Origin: an uncultured Clostridia bacterium
GTDB taxonomy: Bacteria; Bacillota; Clostridia; TANB77; CAG-508
Direction: 5' to 3'
DNA: 5,802 nt
Assembly: GCA_934149115.1 (NCBI GenBank)
Contig: CAKPDW010000071.1
Coordinates: 1 to 5,802 of the forward strand
The position numbers were made by a program, and so were the translations under genes. The notes beneath the pieces are model-generated. The model saw only the letters and a list, made by a program, of their open reading frames with translations. It did not search any database and was not told the origin of the DNA. Shown one piece after another: positions 1 to 4,567 of this stretch (positions are counted from its first letter, which is position 1; every line of letters begins with the position of its first letter).

Positions 1-878
1 TCATATGCAACCATGTTTGTAATTCTTGATGCTAGATTTAATTTCTTATTATATTTGTATCTACCAACTCTAGCTAAATCATATCTTCTATCATCAAAGA
101 ATAATCCATTGAATAAGTTTCTTGCTGCATCAACTGTTGGTAATTCTCCTGGTCTTAATTTTTTGTATATTTCTATTAAAGCATCTTCTTGTGTTTTTAT
201 TGGGTCTTTTGCAATTGTTGCTATTAATTTATCTTCTTCTCCAAAGAAATCTATCATTTGATCATCTGTTAATAGTCCAATTGCTCTTAATAATGCTGTT
301 ACTGGTAATTTTCTTGTTCTATCAATTCTTACCCAGAATACGTCATTGCTATCTGTTTCATATTCAATCCAAGCACCTCTGATTGGCATTACTGTTGCTG
401 TATATATTTTCTTTCCTGTTTTATCATAGGCTGAATCATAATAGCATCCTGGTGAACGAACTAACTGACTTACTACAACTCTCTCTGCACCATTAATAAC
501 AAATGTTGCACTATCTGTCATAAGTGGAAAATCACCTAAGTAAATTTCTTGTTCTTTGATTTCTCCTGTTTCTCTGTTTATAAGTCTAACTTTTACGTGT
601 AATCTTGTAGAATATGTCGCATCTCTTTCTTTTGCTTCTTCTAAAGTATATTTTGTCTTTTCTTCCATATAGTAATCAAAAAATTCTAAGACAAGGTTTC
701 CAGAATAATCGATTATAGGTGAAATATCTTTTAATACTTCTCCTAGACCTTCTTTTACAAACCATTCATAAGAATCTTTTTGTACTTTTATAAGATTAGG
801 TATTTCGATACTGTCACCTATCTTAGAAAAGGTTTTTCTTACACATTTTTCATGCTCGATATCTTTAACTTTAACCAA
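1..878 (-). CDS. rpoB: DNA-directed RNA polymerase subunit beta, N-terminal part (runs off window)
   Basis: Catalytic beta subunit of RNA polymerase. The visible 292 residues cover the start of the protrusion and the lobe; the remainder, about three quarters of the usual length, lies beyond position 1. The family is clear from [16 protein letters not shown] (residues 129-144), the early [14 protein letters not shown] stretch (27-40), and [19 protein letters not shown] near 244-262. The start is TTG at 878-876: an in-frame TGA lies just upstream (887-885), AGGGGTGA (892-885) is placed 6 nt before it, and the first in-frame ATG is only at residue 71. The residue after SPG is Cys145, where E. 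coli has Val146. Coding bias is A-ending (AGA, ACA, CCA), unlike the T-ending plus-strand genes. The gene is divergent from the small membrane-protein cassettes and does not directly follow rplL. Identity is certain; the start is very likely. Confidence 0.97.
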   Translation of the reverse strand, partial: MVKVKDIEHEKCVRKTFSKIGDSIEIPNLIKVQKDSYEWFVKEGLGEVLKDISPIIDYSGNLVLEFFDYYMEEKTKYTLEEAKERDATYSTRLHVKVRLINRETGEIKEQEIYLGDFPLMTDSATFVINGAERVVVSQLVRSPGCYYDSAYDKTGKKIYTATVMPIRGAWIEYETDSNDVFWVRIDRTRKLPVTALLRAIGLLTDDQMIDFFGEEDKLIATIAKDPIKTQEDALIEIYKKLRPGELPTVDAARNLFNGLFFDDRRYDLARVGRYKYNKKLNLASRITNMVAY

Positions 879-1075
879 AAAAAATCACCCCTATTTTCCG
901 TTTGTGGTTAATACAAACTTTTTTTAAAATTAAAGCAGGTATGTGATATATTCTTAAGAAAGTCCCTCTTAAACAACAGGTTGTTATTTTTTAAAAATAT
1001 TCCCTGCTAAAAAACATTTTTAAAAAATAGTGCCACTGAAATCTAATTCCTCTTTCTTTATATATTAAAATTGTC
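879..1075 (-). promoter_or_regulatory. rpoB 5' leader, about 200 nt, with inverted repeats
   Basis: This is the stretch between the inferred rpoB transcription start (about 1075) and its TTG codon; I see no gene in it. It contains a 14-bp perfect inverted repeat (985-998 with 1016-1029, TATTTTTTAAAAAT against ATTTTTAAAAAATA, 17-nt loop), a short AACAAC/GTTGTT hairpin (about 973-984) and GTTTGT/ACAAAC (900-905 with 913-918) just upstream of the Shine-Dalgarno site. None is followed by a clear U-tract in the rpoB direction, so an attenuator is not evident. It could be a site for autogenous control or mRNA stability; that is inference. Confidence 0.5.
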
Positions 1076-1081
1076 CTAATA

Positions 1082-1111
1082 AGTATATCACAGTTTGGCC
1101 TATATCGTCAA
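1082..1111 (-). promoter_or_regulatory. Promoter of rpoB
   Basis: Read on the minus strand: -35 TTGACG (1111-1106), 18-bp spacer, -10 TATACT (1087-1082) preceded by TGA, which makes an extended -10. The predicted start is near 1075. It lies back to back with the plus-strand promoter at 1147-1175, with the two -35 boxes about 35 bp apart, so the two units could influence each other. Confidence 0.75.
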
Positions 1112-1146
1112 TAAAATTTAACATTTTTGGAATTTTTATTTTATAA

Positions 1147-1175
1147 TTGACATTTTTTTACAATTAGTGTATATT
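1147..1175 (+). promoter_or_regulatory. Promoter of first small membrane-protein cassette
   Basis: -35 TTGACA (1147-1152), exact 17-bp spacer, -10 TATATT (1170-1175). The predicted start is about 1182, giving a 5' UTR of roughly 53 nt. The pairing arm at 1193-1211 begins about 12 nt from the RNA 5' end, as in the second cassette. Confidence 0.85.
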
Positions 1176-1192
1176 TTTATTATCAAATAATA

Positions 1193-1211
1193 TTTGTGAA
1201 ATGGGTTGATT
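1193..1211 (+). promoter_or_regulatory. 5' UTR arm of a long-range pairing (cassette 1)
   Basis: TTTGTGAAATGGGTTGATT is complementary to AATCACCCATTTTGCAAA at 1460-1477, just past the stop codon. The helix has 18 pairs with two G-U wobbles (1197-1473 and 1198-1472) and one bulged T (1207). It would join the two ends of the mRNA and lies about 6 nt upstream of the ribosome binding site. The pairing is seen in the sequence; its effect on translation is inferred. Confidence 0.7.
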
Positions 1212-1234
1212 CTTTTAAAAAGGGGGTTTCCGCT

Positions 1235-1450
1235 ATGTTACCATATGTAAAACTACCTTTAATTATTATTTTAGCGGTAGTTTGTATTATAACTGCCAAA
1301 TATGACTATGATGAAAAACACACAGGTACATCTCTTTGTTACGACAAGGAAGATTCAACATTAAGAAAAATTGCAACATCACTTTTTTATGTTCTCGTAA
1401 TATTATTGTTTTATAATGCTGTTGTTTGGTTAATTTATAATGTACTTTAA
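1235..1450 (+). CDS. Small two-helix membrane protein, copy 1 (unknown family)
   Basis: 71 residues. A hydrophobic segment (about 6-21) follows MLPYV; a polar, charged loop (22-48) with the single-Cys stretch TGTSLCYDKEDS comes next; then a second hydrophobic segment (49-71) ending in ILLFYNAVVWLIY. It aligns without gaps to the next gene, with 26 identical residues of 70 by my count (MLPYV, P8, D24, TG 30-31, DS 40-41, VILL, YNA, VW). ATG 1235 is chosen because AAAAAGGGGG (1217-1226) stands 8 nt before it and the neighbour's start is equivalent. An in-frame GTG at 1196 would add 13 residues but lies inside the pairing arm and lacks a good ribosome site. I do not recognise the family. Size, hydrophobicity and mRNA layout recall type I toxins or small stress-membrane proteins, but no function is shown. 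Confidence 0.82.
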   Translation: MLPYVKLPLIIILAVVCIITAKYDYDEKHTGTSLCYDKEDSTLRKIATSLFYVLVILLFYNAVVWLIYNVL

Positions 1451-1459
1451 TTAATTAGT

Positions 1460-1477
1460 AATCACCCATTTTGCAAA
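1460..1477 (+). promoter_or_regulatory. 3' UTR arm of the long-range pairing (cassette 1)
   Basis: Begins 10 nt after the TAA of the first small gene and is complementary to 1193-1211. It ends in the 8-nt palindrome TTTGCAAA (1470-1477), which could also allow RNA-RNA dimers or cross-pairing with the second cassette's 5' arm (TTGCAAA at 1602-1608). Confidence 0.7.
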
Positions 1478-1478
1478 C

Positions 1479-1492
1479 TGGAATTTTTTCCA
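1479..1492 (+). other. Small conserved hairpin in 3' UTR (cassette 1)
   Basis: TGGAA (1479-1483), TTTT loop, TTCCA (1488-1492). The matching hairpin of cassette 2 at 1879-1892 replaces the outer T-A pair by C-G, a compensatory change. It sits between the 3' arm and the terminator in both cassettes. Confidence 0.5.
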
Positions 1493-1496
1493 TACT

Positions 1497-1540
1497 AAAT
1501 GAGATTTTAGCTACAACTTTAGCTAAAACCTCATTTTTTT
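1497..1540 (+). terminator. Terminator of cassette 1
   Basis: AAATGAG(A)TTTTAGCTA (1497-1513) pairs with TAGCTAAAA(C)CTCATTT (1520-1536) around a 6-nt loop, with one A-C mismatch, followed by a T run to 1540. The stem is homologous to the terminator of cassette 2, and its C1511-G1522 pair is T1916-A1927 there. Confidence 0.9.
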
Positions 1541-1554
1541 ACACATTTTTTATC

Positions 1555-1583
1555 TTGACTTTTTTCTATATCCATTATATACT
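1555..1583 (+). promoter_or_regulatory. Promoter of second small membrane-protein cassette
   Basis: -35 TTGACT (1555-1560), 17-bp spacer, -10 TATACT (1578-1583). The predicted start is about 1590, leaving a 5' UTR of about 52 nt with the pairing arm some 12 nt in. It lies just behind the terminator of cassette 1, so the two copies are separate transcription units. Confidence 0.85.
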
Positions 1584-1601
1584 TTTACTAATTTAATATA
1601 A

Positions 1602-1613
1602 TTGCAAAGTGGA
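1602..1613 (+). promoter_or_regulatory. 5' UTR arm of a long-range pairing (cassette 2)
   Basis: TTGCAAAGTGGA is the exact reverse complement of TCCACTTTGCAA at 1865-1876, 12 perfect pairs. Compared with cassette 1, two pairs are changed on both sides (A1201-T1469 becomes G1609-C1869; G1205-C1465 becomes A1613-T1865) and two G-U pairs become Watson-Crick. The arm ends 13 nt before the AAGGAGGG site. Confidence 0.75.
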
Positions 1614-1641
1614 ATTTTTTCTTTTTAAGGAGGGCTTCATT

Positions 1642-1854
1642 ATGTTACCATATGTTCCAGTTCCTATAATTATTGTAATGATTATTGTAGTTGGCATACT
1701 TATATTTGTTGACCAGAAACAAAACTACACTGGTAATACTATACTTGATTGCGAAAGTGATTCACCATTAACGAGTTTTATATCGGTTCTTATTTCTATA
1801 ATTGTAATTCTATTAATGTATAATGCTTATGTATGGTTTACTAGCACATTTTAA
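1642..1854 (+). CDS. Small two-helix membrane protein, copy 2 (unknown family)
   Basis: 70 residues and a paralogue of the preceding small gene. It has MLPYVPVP, a first hydrophobic segment (about 6-23), a polar loop (24-45, DQKQNYTGNTILDCESDSPL) with one Cys, and a second hydrophobic segment (46-70, containing VILLMYNAYVWF). The most conserved parts are the N-terminal MLPYV and the VILL-x-YNA-x-VW block in the second helix. The start ATG 1642 follows AAGGAGGG (1627-1634) with 7 nt spacing. An in-frame GTG at 1609 would add 11 residues but lies in the pairing arm. Both copies have their own promoter, paired UTR arms and terminator, so the whole cassette was duplicated, not just the coding part. 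The loop probably faces one side of the membrane with both termini on the other; orientation cannot be decided. Function is unknown; a toxin-like or membrane-stress role is inference from mRNA layout. Confidence 0.85.
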   Translation: MLPYVPVPIIIVMIIVVGILIFVDQKQNYTGNTILDCESDSPLTSFISVLISIIVILLMYNAYVWFTSTF

Positions 1855-1864
1855 CTTTTAACTC

Positions 1865-1876
1865 TCCACTTTGCAA
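1865..1876 (+). promoter_or_regulatory. 3' UTR arm of the long-range pairing (cassette 2)
   Basis: TCCACTTTGCAA starts 11 nt after the stop codon and matches 1602-1613 exactly. The overlapping CTCTCC (1862-1867) could instead pair with the GGAGGG ribosome site (1629-1634) using one U-G pair. The 3' UTR could therefore either tie up the 5' end or block the ribosome site directly. Confidence 0.75.
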
Positions 1877-1878
1877 AA

Positions 1879-1892
1879 CGGATTTTTTTCCG
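1879..1892 (+). other. Small conserved hairpin in 3' UTR (cassette 2)
   Basis: CGGA (1879-1882) pairs with TCCG (1889-1892) across a T-rich loop. It is the counterpart of 1479-1492 in cassette 1. The resemblance of TTGCAAA-N2-GGA-T-run at 1472, 1602 and 1872 reflects this shared element. Confidence 0.5.
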
Positions 1893-1895
1893 CAT

Positions 1896-1947
1896 TTTTG
1901 AAAAAGAGATTTTGGTTATAATTTTAACTAAAATCTCTTTTTCAAAA
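1896..1947 (+). terminator. Terminator of cassette 2
   Basis: A 23-pair stem (1896-1918 with 1925-1947, one G-T wobble) around a 6-nt loop. The core GAGATTTTGGTTA/TAACTAAAATCTC is homologous to the cassette 1 terminator. The T run is inside the right arm (1938-1942). The stem is unusually long for an intrinsic terminator, so it may also protect the RNA end or stop transcription from the other side. Confidence 0.85.
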
Positions 1948-1972
1948 TATAGTAAATTTTTACATTTTCCAG

Positions 1973-2001
1973 TTGACATAAGTTAGTGGTGGCTGTATAA
2001 T
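1973..2001 (+). promoter_or_regulatory. Promoter of the HExxH protein gene
   Basis: A perfect consensus: TTGACA (1973-1978), 17-bp spacer, TATAAT (1996-2001). Just downstream, at 2011-2021, is the palindrome AGCTT-T-AAGCT, about +4 from the likely start, a position where a repressor could bind (speculative). Confidence 0.92.
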
Positions 2002-2007
2002 AACTAA

Positions 2008-2128
2008 TACAGCTTTAAGCTATCTATATAGAAAGGTGAAGAAACTATTAACTTATAACTTATTTAAAAGAAGGTGATATCTTTTTTTAGTAACTATTAA
2101 TCATGGCTTTTTAATAAGGAGGTTCACC
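2008..2128 (+). promoter_or_regulatory. Leader of the HExxH gene with mini-ORFs and repeated ribosome-site-like motifs
   Basis: About 120 nt from the predicted transcription start to the ATG. It holds an imperfect direct repeat: AAGGTGA at 2033-2039 and 2071-2077, each followed by AACTATTAA (2043-2051 and 2092-2100). Mini-ORFs can be read: GTG 2036 to TGA 2077 (MKKLLTYNLFKRR), GTG 2074 to TAA 2100 (MISFFSNY), overlapping as GTGA, and ATG 2103 to TAA 2114 (MAF), the last ending just before the real AAGGAGG. Their ribosome sites are weak or overlap the start codons, so translation is doubtful. They may be a leader-peptide control region or chance. Confidence 0.35.
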
Positions 2129-3004
2129 ATGAGAAGTAGAATTTTTAAAGAAAAAGTTGATGGTAAGCAATACTCTGTAGACGATGCAAAAAAATTATTT
2201 ATTGATTATTCCCTTCGTCACAATTGTTACATTTCTTCTGACTTTTTGAAATGTAAATTGACTGTTCATGACAAATTACCAAACAATCAGAAGATTATTT
2301 TAAACATTGGAAATAACAGTATTGATTTTATCAAGAATATCTCAATCATTGCGCTGTTTCATGAACTCAAACATTTAGCTGATTCATGGCAAGATGAAAC
2401 TGGTGCCTCGCATCCTGCATGGGTTTTTGAAACTAATTATTGTACTCAGCTGTCATTCATTTCTGGTTCTCCTAGAATGATTCAGATTGACAGAGGTGTT
2501 CGGGGATTAGCAATGTCAAACGCTGTAGCTGAATTATTTGCTCAGCAGGTCTATCTTGAAATCTTTAATTATGATTCTGATATTCCTAAAAAAAGACCAT
2601 ATGCAGAAGAAATTATTTACTTGAAAAAAATTGCAATCATCCTTGGATTAAGCGTTGCTGAGATTCTCACTTGGTCTAGTCCTTATGGGCGCCAGCAACT
2701 AGCTACGAAGTTTTCTAACTTTGATGTTAAGTATTCTGATGTTTGGAAAACTTTAGAGTTATGGATGGACTATTGTACTACAGTAAAATATGTCAAATTT
2801 AAATATCCAGACTACAAAGTTTCTCAAAAGTCAATTGAAAAAGCTAATGAATATAAGAAACATATTGATGCATTTTTGAATGAATGCATGAGTTATCCAG
2901 TTCAACAACAGTACTATTCTTCACATGGCGTTGCAAAAATTGACTTTGACAGACTTGACGTTTTCAAAATTAAATTATCAGCTTTTAACTCTTTAAAAAA
3001 ATAG
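2129..3004 (+). CDS. Probable zinc metallopeptidase-like protein (HExxH), unknown family
   Basis: 291 residues with no signal peptide or membrane segment, so probably cytosolic. The hydrophobic helix ISIIALFHELKHLADS (about 71-86) carries HELKH at 78-82, the HExxH zinc site with Glu79 as the likely catalytic base. A second helix, SNAVAELFAQQVYLEI (130-145), resembles the gluzincin helix that supplies the third ligand; Glu135 is the candidate. The N-terminal 60 residues look like a small alpha/beta region and the C-terminal part (about 155-291) is helical, rich in aromatic and charged residues. ATG 2129 follows AAGGAGG (2116-2122) at 6 nt. It is a single-gene unit, with its own consensus promoter and a terminator at 3019. 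I do not recognise a named family; ImmA/IrrE-type peptidases share only the short motif. Substrate is unknown. The two small membrane proteins upstream are only neighbours on present evidence. Confidence 0.85.
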   Translation: MRSRIFKEKVDGKQYSVDDAKKLFIDYSLRHNCYISSDFLKCKLTVHDKLPNNQKIILNIGNNSIDFIKNISIIALFHELKHLADSWQDETGASHPAWVFETNYCTQLSFISGSPRMIQIDRGVRGLAMSNAVAELFAQQVYLEIFNYDSDIPKKRPYAEEIIYLKKIAIILGLSVAEILTWSSPYGRQQLATKFSNFDVKYSDVWKTLELWMDYCTTVKYVKFKYPDYKVSQKSIEKANEYKKHIDAFLNECMSYPVQQQYYSSHGVAKIDFDRLDVFKIKLSAFNSLKK

Positions 3005-3018
3005 TTATCTTTTTCTTT

Positions 3019-3056
3019 AGAGGGCACTTGTTTCTACAAGTGTTCTCTTTATTTTT
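3019..3056 (+). terminator. Terminator of the HExxH gene
   Basis: AGAGGGCACTTGT (3019-3031), TTCT loop, ACAAGTGTTCTCT (3036-3048): 13 pairs including two G-U, followed by TTTATTTTTG. Starts 15 nt after the stop codon. Confidence 0.93.
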
Positions 3057-3106
3057 GTATTCCTACTGCTTCAAAGCAAACTTGAAAAATTTTTTTCAAA
3101 CTACCT

Positions 3107-3157
3107 AAAAAATTTTTTATTAAATCTATTGCCTTTTTACCTTTCTTGTGTTAGAAT
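3107..3157 (+). promoter_or_regulatory. Strong promoter of rpsT with UP-like element
   Basis: -35 TTGCCT (3129-3134), 17-bp spacer, -10 TAGAAT (3152-3157) with TGT just before it, an extended -10. Immediately upstream, 3107-3124 is an A6-T6-ATTAAA tract resembling the UP-element consensus bound by the alpha subunit C-terminal domain. A second A/T tract centred near 3090 lies about two helical turns further up. Predicted start near 3164. Confidence 0.8.
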
Positions 3158-3205
3158 ATTAAAAGTAAAATTTACTTATTTAGCTAAGAGGAGGTGCAAA
3201 TAGAT

Positions 3206-3469
3206 ATGCCAAACATAAAATCAGCTATAAAAAGAGTTAGTGTTATTGAAAAGAAAACTGCACAAAATAATATGATTAAAACAGGATACAAAACAGCTGT
3301 AAAAAAATGTGAAGCATCTGTAGAAGCAGGAAATAAAGAAGAAGCTACAGCAAATTTCAAAGCTGCTGTTAAAAAAATAGATCAAGCTTGTACAAAGGGT
3401 GTTTTAAAGAAAAATACTGCTGGTAGAAAAAAATCTAATTTAGCAAAAAAATTAAATGAGATGAAATAA
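3206..3469 (+). CDS. rpsT: Small ribosomal subunit protein S20
   Basis: 87 residues, the usual length for bacterial S20, a three-helix protein that binds 16S rRNA in the bottom of the 30S subunit. Seen: MPNIKSAIKRV at the N terminus, the Lys-rich first helix, NFKAAVKKIDQACTKGVLKKNTAGRKKSNLAK toward the end, with the family's conserved ALA/HKNTAxRKKSRL-type motif present as KKNTAGRKKSNL. ATG 3206 is chosen: it follows AGAGGAGGTG (3187-3196) at 9 nt and gives the standard N terminus. GTG at 3194 is inside the ribosome site. Monocistronic, with its own strong promoter and terminator. In other bacteria S20 can repress its own translation; no such element is evident here. Confidence 0.97.
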   Translation: MPNIKSAIKRVSVIEKKTAQNNMIKTGYKTAVKKCEASVEAGNKEEATANFKAAVKKIDQACTKGVLKKNTAGRKKSNLAKKLNEMK

Positions 3470-3504
3470 AAAAAAGATAGATTCGGTTCTATCTTTTTTT
3501 ATTT
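3469..3504 (+). terminator. Bidirectional terminator after rpsT
   Basis: A7-GATAGA (3469-3481) pairs with TCTATC-T7 (3488-3500) around TTCGGT. The stem begins within the rpsT stop codon. The A run on the left gives a U run on the minus strand, so it probably also ends the convergent minus-strand gene at 3579, which has no clear terminator of its own. Confidence 0.92.
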
Positions 3505-3578
3505 TCAATATATTGTATAATTTTCAAATCAATTGCTCTTTTGGTTGTATATTTTCTTAAAATATTTTTATAATACCA

Positions 3579-3830
3579 TTATTTATGCATTTCTTCTTTT
3601 ATTATCCAAAGTCCACAACTACATACGATTACAGAAACTACTCCTATAATTCCTATTTTAAATATTTGTATTCCTATTTGATATAACTCAGCTGATATGT
3701 AAAGTTTATAATGTACTAAGAGTACTATTATTCCTACTATGCTTACTAAGAAAAATATCCATTGCCCTATGTCTATTAATCTTACTATCTTTTTATCCAT
3801 CTTTTTTATTTTATTTATAATATTTTGCAT
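3579..3830 (-). CDS. Small two-helix membrane protein, unknown
   Basis: 83 residues. A basic N terminus (KIKKMDKKIVR, residues 8-17), a first hydrophobic segment (about 22-40, IGQWIFFLVSIVGIIVLLV), a short loop with several Tyr (41-55), a second segment (about 57-77) with CSCG, and a charged tail KEEMHK. By the positive-inside rule both ends are probably cytosolic. The start is ATG 3830, 9 nt after GAAAGGA (3846-3840); ATG 3839 abuts the ribosome site. The reading frame stays open further upstream to 3968, but that extension is very Lys-rich and covers the probable promoter, so it is not used. Convergent with rpsT and divergent from the operon at 3998. I do not recognise the family, and it shows no similarity to the MLPYV pair. 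Confidence 0.75.
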   Translation of the reverse strand: MQNIINKIKKMDKKIVRLIDIGQWIFFLVSIVGIIVLLVHYKLYISAELYQIGIQIFKIGIIGVVSVIVCSCGLWIIKEEMHK

Positions 3831-3867
3831 TTTATTCATTCCTTTCACGTTCTTTCTTATATAACTT

Positions 3868-3896
3868 ATATTATCAGATTTTATTTTCATCTTCAA
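3868..3896 (-). promoter_or_regulatory. Promoter of the minus-strand membrane protein gene
   Basis: Read on the minus strand: TTGAAG (3896-3891), 17-bp spacer, TAATAT (3873-3868). The predicted start is near 3861, about 30 nt before ATG 3830. This supports that start over the longer reading frame. Confidence 0.6.
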
Positions 3897-3932
3897 TTGT
3901 ACTTTTTTCCACTTTTTCCTCTTTATAGGTAC

Positions 3933-3961
3933 TTGTTTTTTTTTATTTATTACGTTATAAT
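3933..3961 (+). promoter_or_regulatory. Promoter of the 3998-5068 operon
   Basis: TTGTTT (3933-3938), 17-bp spacer, TATAAT (3956-3961). Predicted start about 3968, giving a short 5' UTR of about 30 nt. Confidence 0.75.
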
Positions 3962-3997
3962 TTCTCAAGTATATTATATAATTTTTTAGGAGATTTA

Positions 3998-4558
3998 ATG
4001 GATATTACAATTTTTAAAGATAAATGGTTAACAAAAAAAAATATTATTCTTTTAGCAATTGTTATTGTTTTAATAATTATAGCTATTACTTTATTTGTAA
4101 TTTTGCAAAACACAAAAAAGGAAAAATTGAAATTAATTTCTTTTTCTAGCAAAGATTCTTCAATTTCTATTAGTGTTCCTAATGAATACAATTTTTCGGA
4201 AGTTGATGATGATTCTTATGTATTGTCTTTAAAATCATCTTCTACTGGTTCTGGAATTTACATTTCTGAAGTTTCAGCTAATAATATTAAAGATTTTACT
4301 AAATTTGTTGAATCTGATAAAAATGATTATATTTCTAAGTTTCCAAATATTAGTCAGGTGTCAGATGTTTCTGAATCTACGATTAATGGTTTAAGAACTT
4401 TTAATTATAATTTTTGTTATAAGGATAATATGTATGTTGATGTTTATTGGATTTTGAAAGATTCTAACTTTATTACTGTTGATTTTAATGTTAATAAAGA
4501 TAATCTTGATATGACACAGTATATTAGTGAGATTTTAAATTCTTTACAATTTAATTAG
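3998..4558 (+). CDS. Membrane-anchored extracytoplasmic protein, unknown
   Basis: 186 residues. A short basic N terminus (KDKWLTKKN, 7-15) is followed by one strong membrane segment (about 16-36, NIILLAIVIVLIIIAITLFVI), the pattern of an uncleaved signal anchor with the C-terminal part outside. There is no lipobox Cys. The remaining 145 or so residues are Ser/Asp/Asn-rich and beta-strand-like, starting with SISISVPNEYNFSEVDDDSY and ending with ISEILNSLQF. The order of strands (a Val-Pro-x-x-Tyr/Phe start, a central INGLRTFNYNF, a final helix with SLQF) recalls the PsbP/DcrB-like fold of many Bacillota lipoproteins; this is only a resemblance. ATG 3998 follows TAGGAGA (3987-3993) at about 5 nt. 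The stop codon overlaps the next gene's ribosome site, so the two are probably co-translated. Confidence 0.82.
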   Translation: MDITIFKDKWLTKKNIILLAIVIVLIIIAITLFVILQNTKKEKLKLISFSSKDSSISISVPNEYNFSEVDDDSYVLSLKSSSTGSGIYISEVSANNIKDFTKFVESDKNDYISKFPNISQVSDVSESTINGLRTFNYNFCYKDNMYVDVYWILKDSNFITVDFNVNKDNLDMTQYISEILNSLQFN

Positions 4559-4567
4559 GAGGTTTGT

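Noticed and set aside
13..382. Two overlapping plus-strand open frames of 82 and 86 codons
   Set aside because: They lie antisense to rpoB, have no ribosome sites, and read as Leu/Ile/Ser-rich products typical of the complement of an A-rich coding strand.
1196..1611. In-frame GTG starts at 1196 and 1609 that would lengthen both small membrane proteins
   Set aside because: Neither has a ribosome site, the two GTGs are not at homologous positions in the aligned arms, and ideal ribosome sites precede the conserved ATG of MLPYV in both.
1190..1990. An antisense RNA promoter for a type I antitoxin
   Set aside because: Several minus-strand -10-like hexamers exist (for example 1579-1574 and 1919-1914) but none has an acceptable -35 at 16-19 bp.
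3549..3565. ATATTTT/AAAATAT hairpin as terminator of the minus-strand membrane protein gene
   Set aside because: All A-T, 7 bp, 3-nt loop and no U run after it on the minus strand; the terminator at 3469-3504 is a better candidate.
3831..3968. N-terminal extension of the minus-strand membrane protein to 129 residues
   Set aside because: The extra part is almost all Lys and polar residues, covers a good promoter, and the start at 3830 has a proper ribosome site.
3955..4191. Minus-strand frame of 78 codons
   Set aside because: Antisense to the signal-anchor protein gene at 3998 and without a ribosome site.
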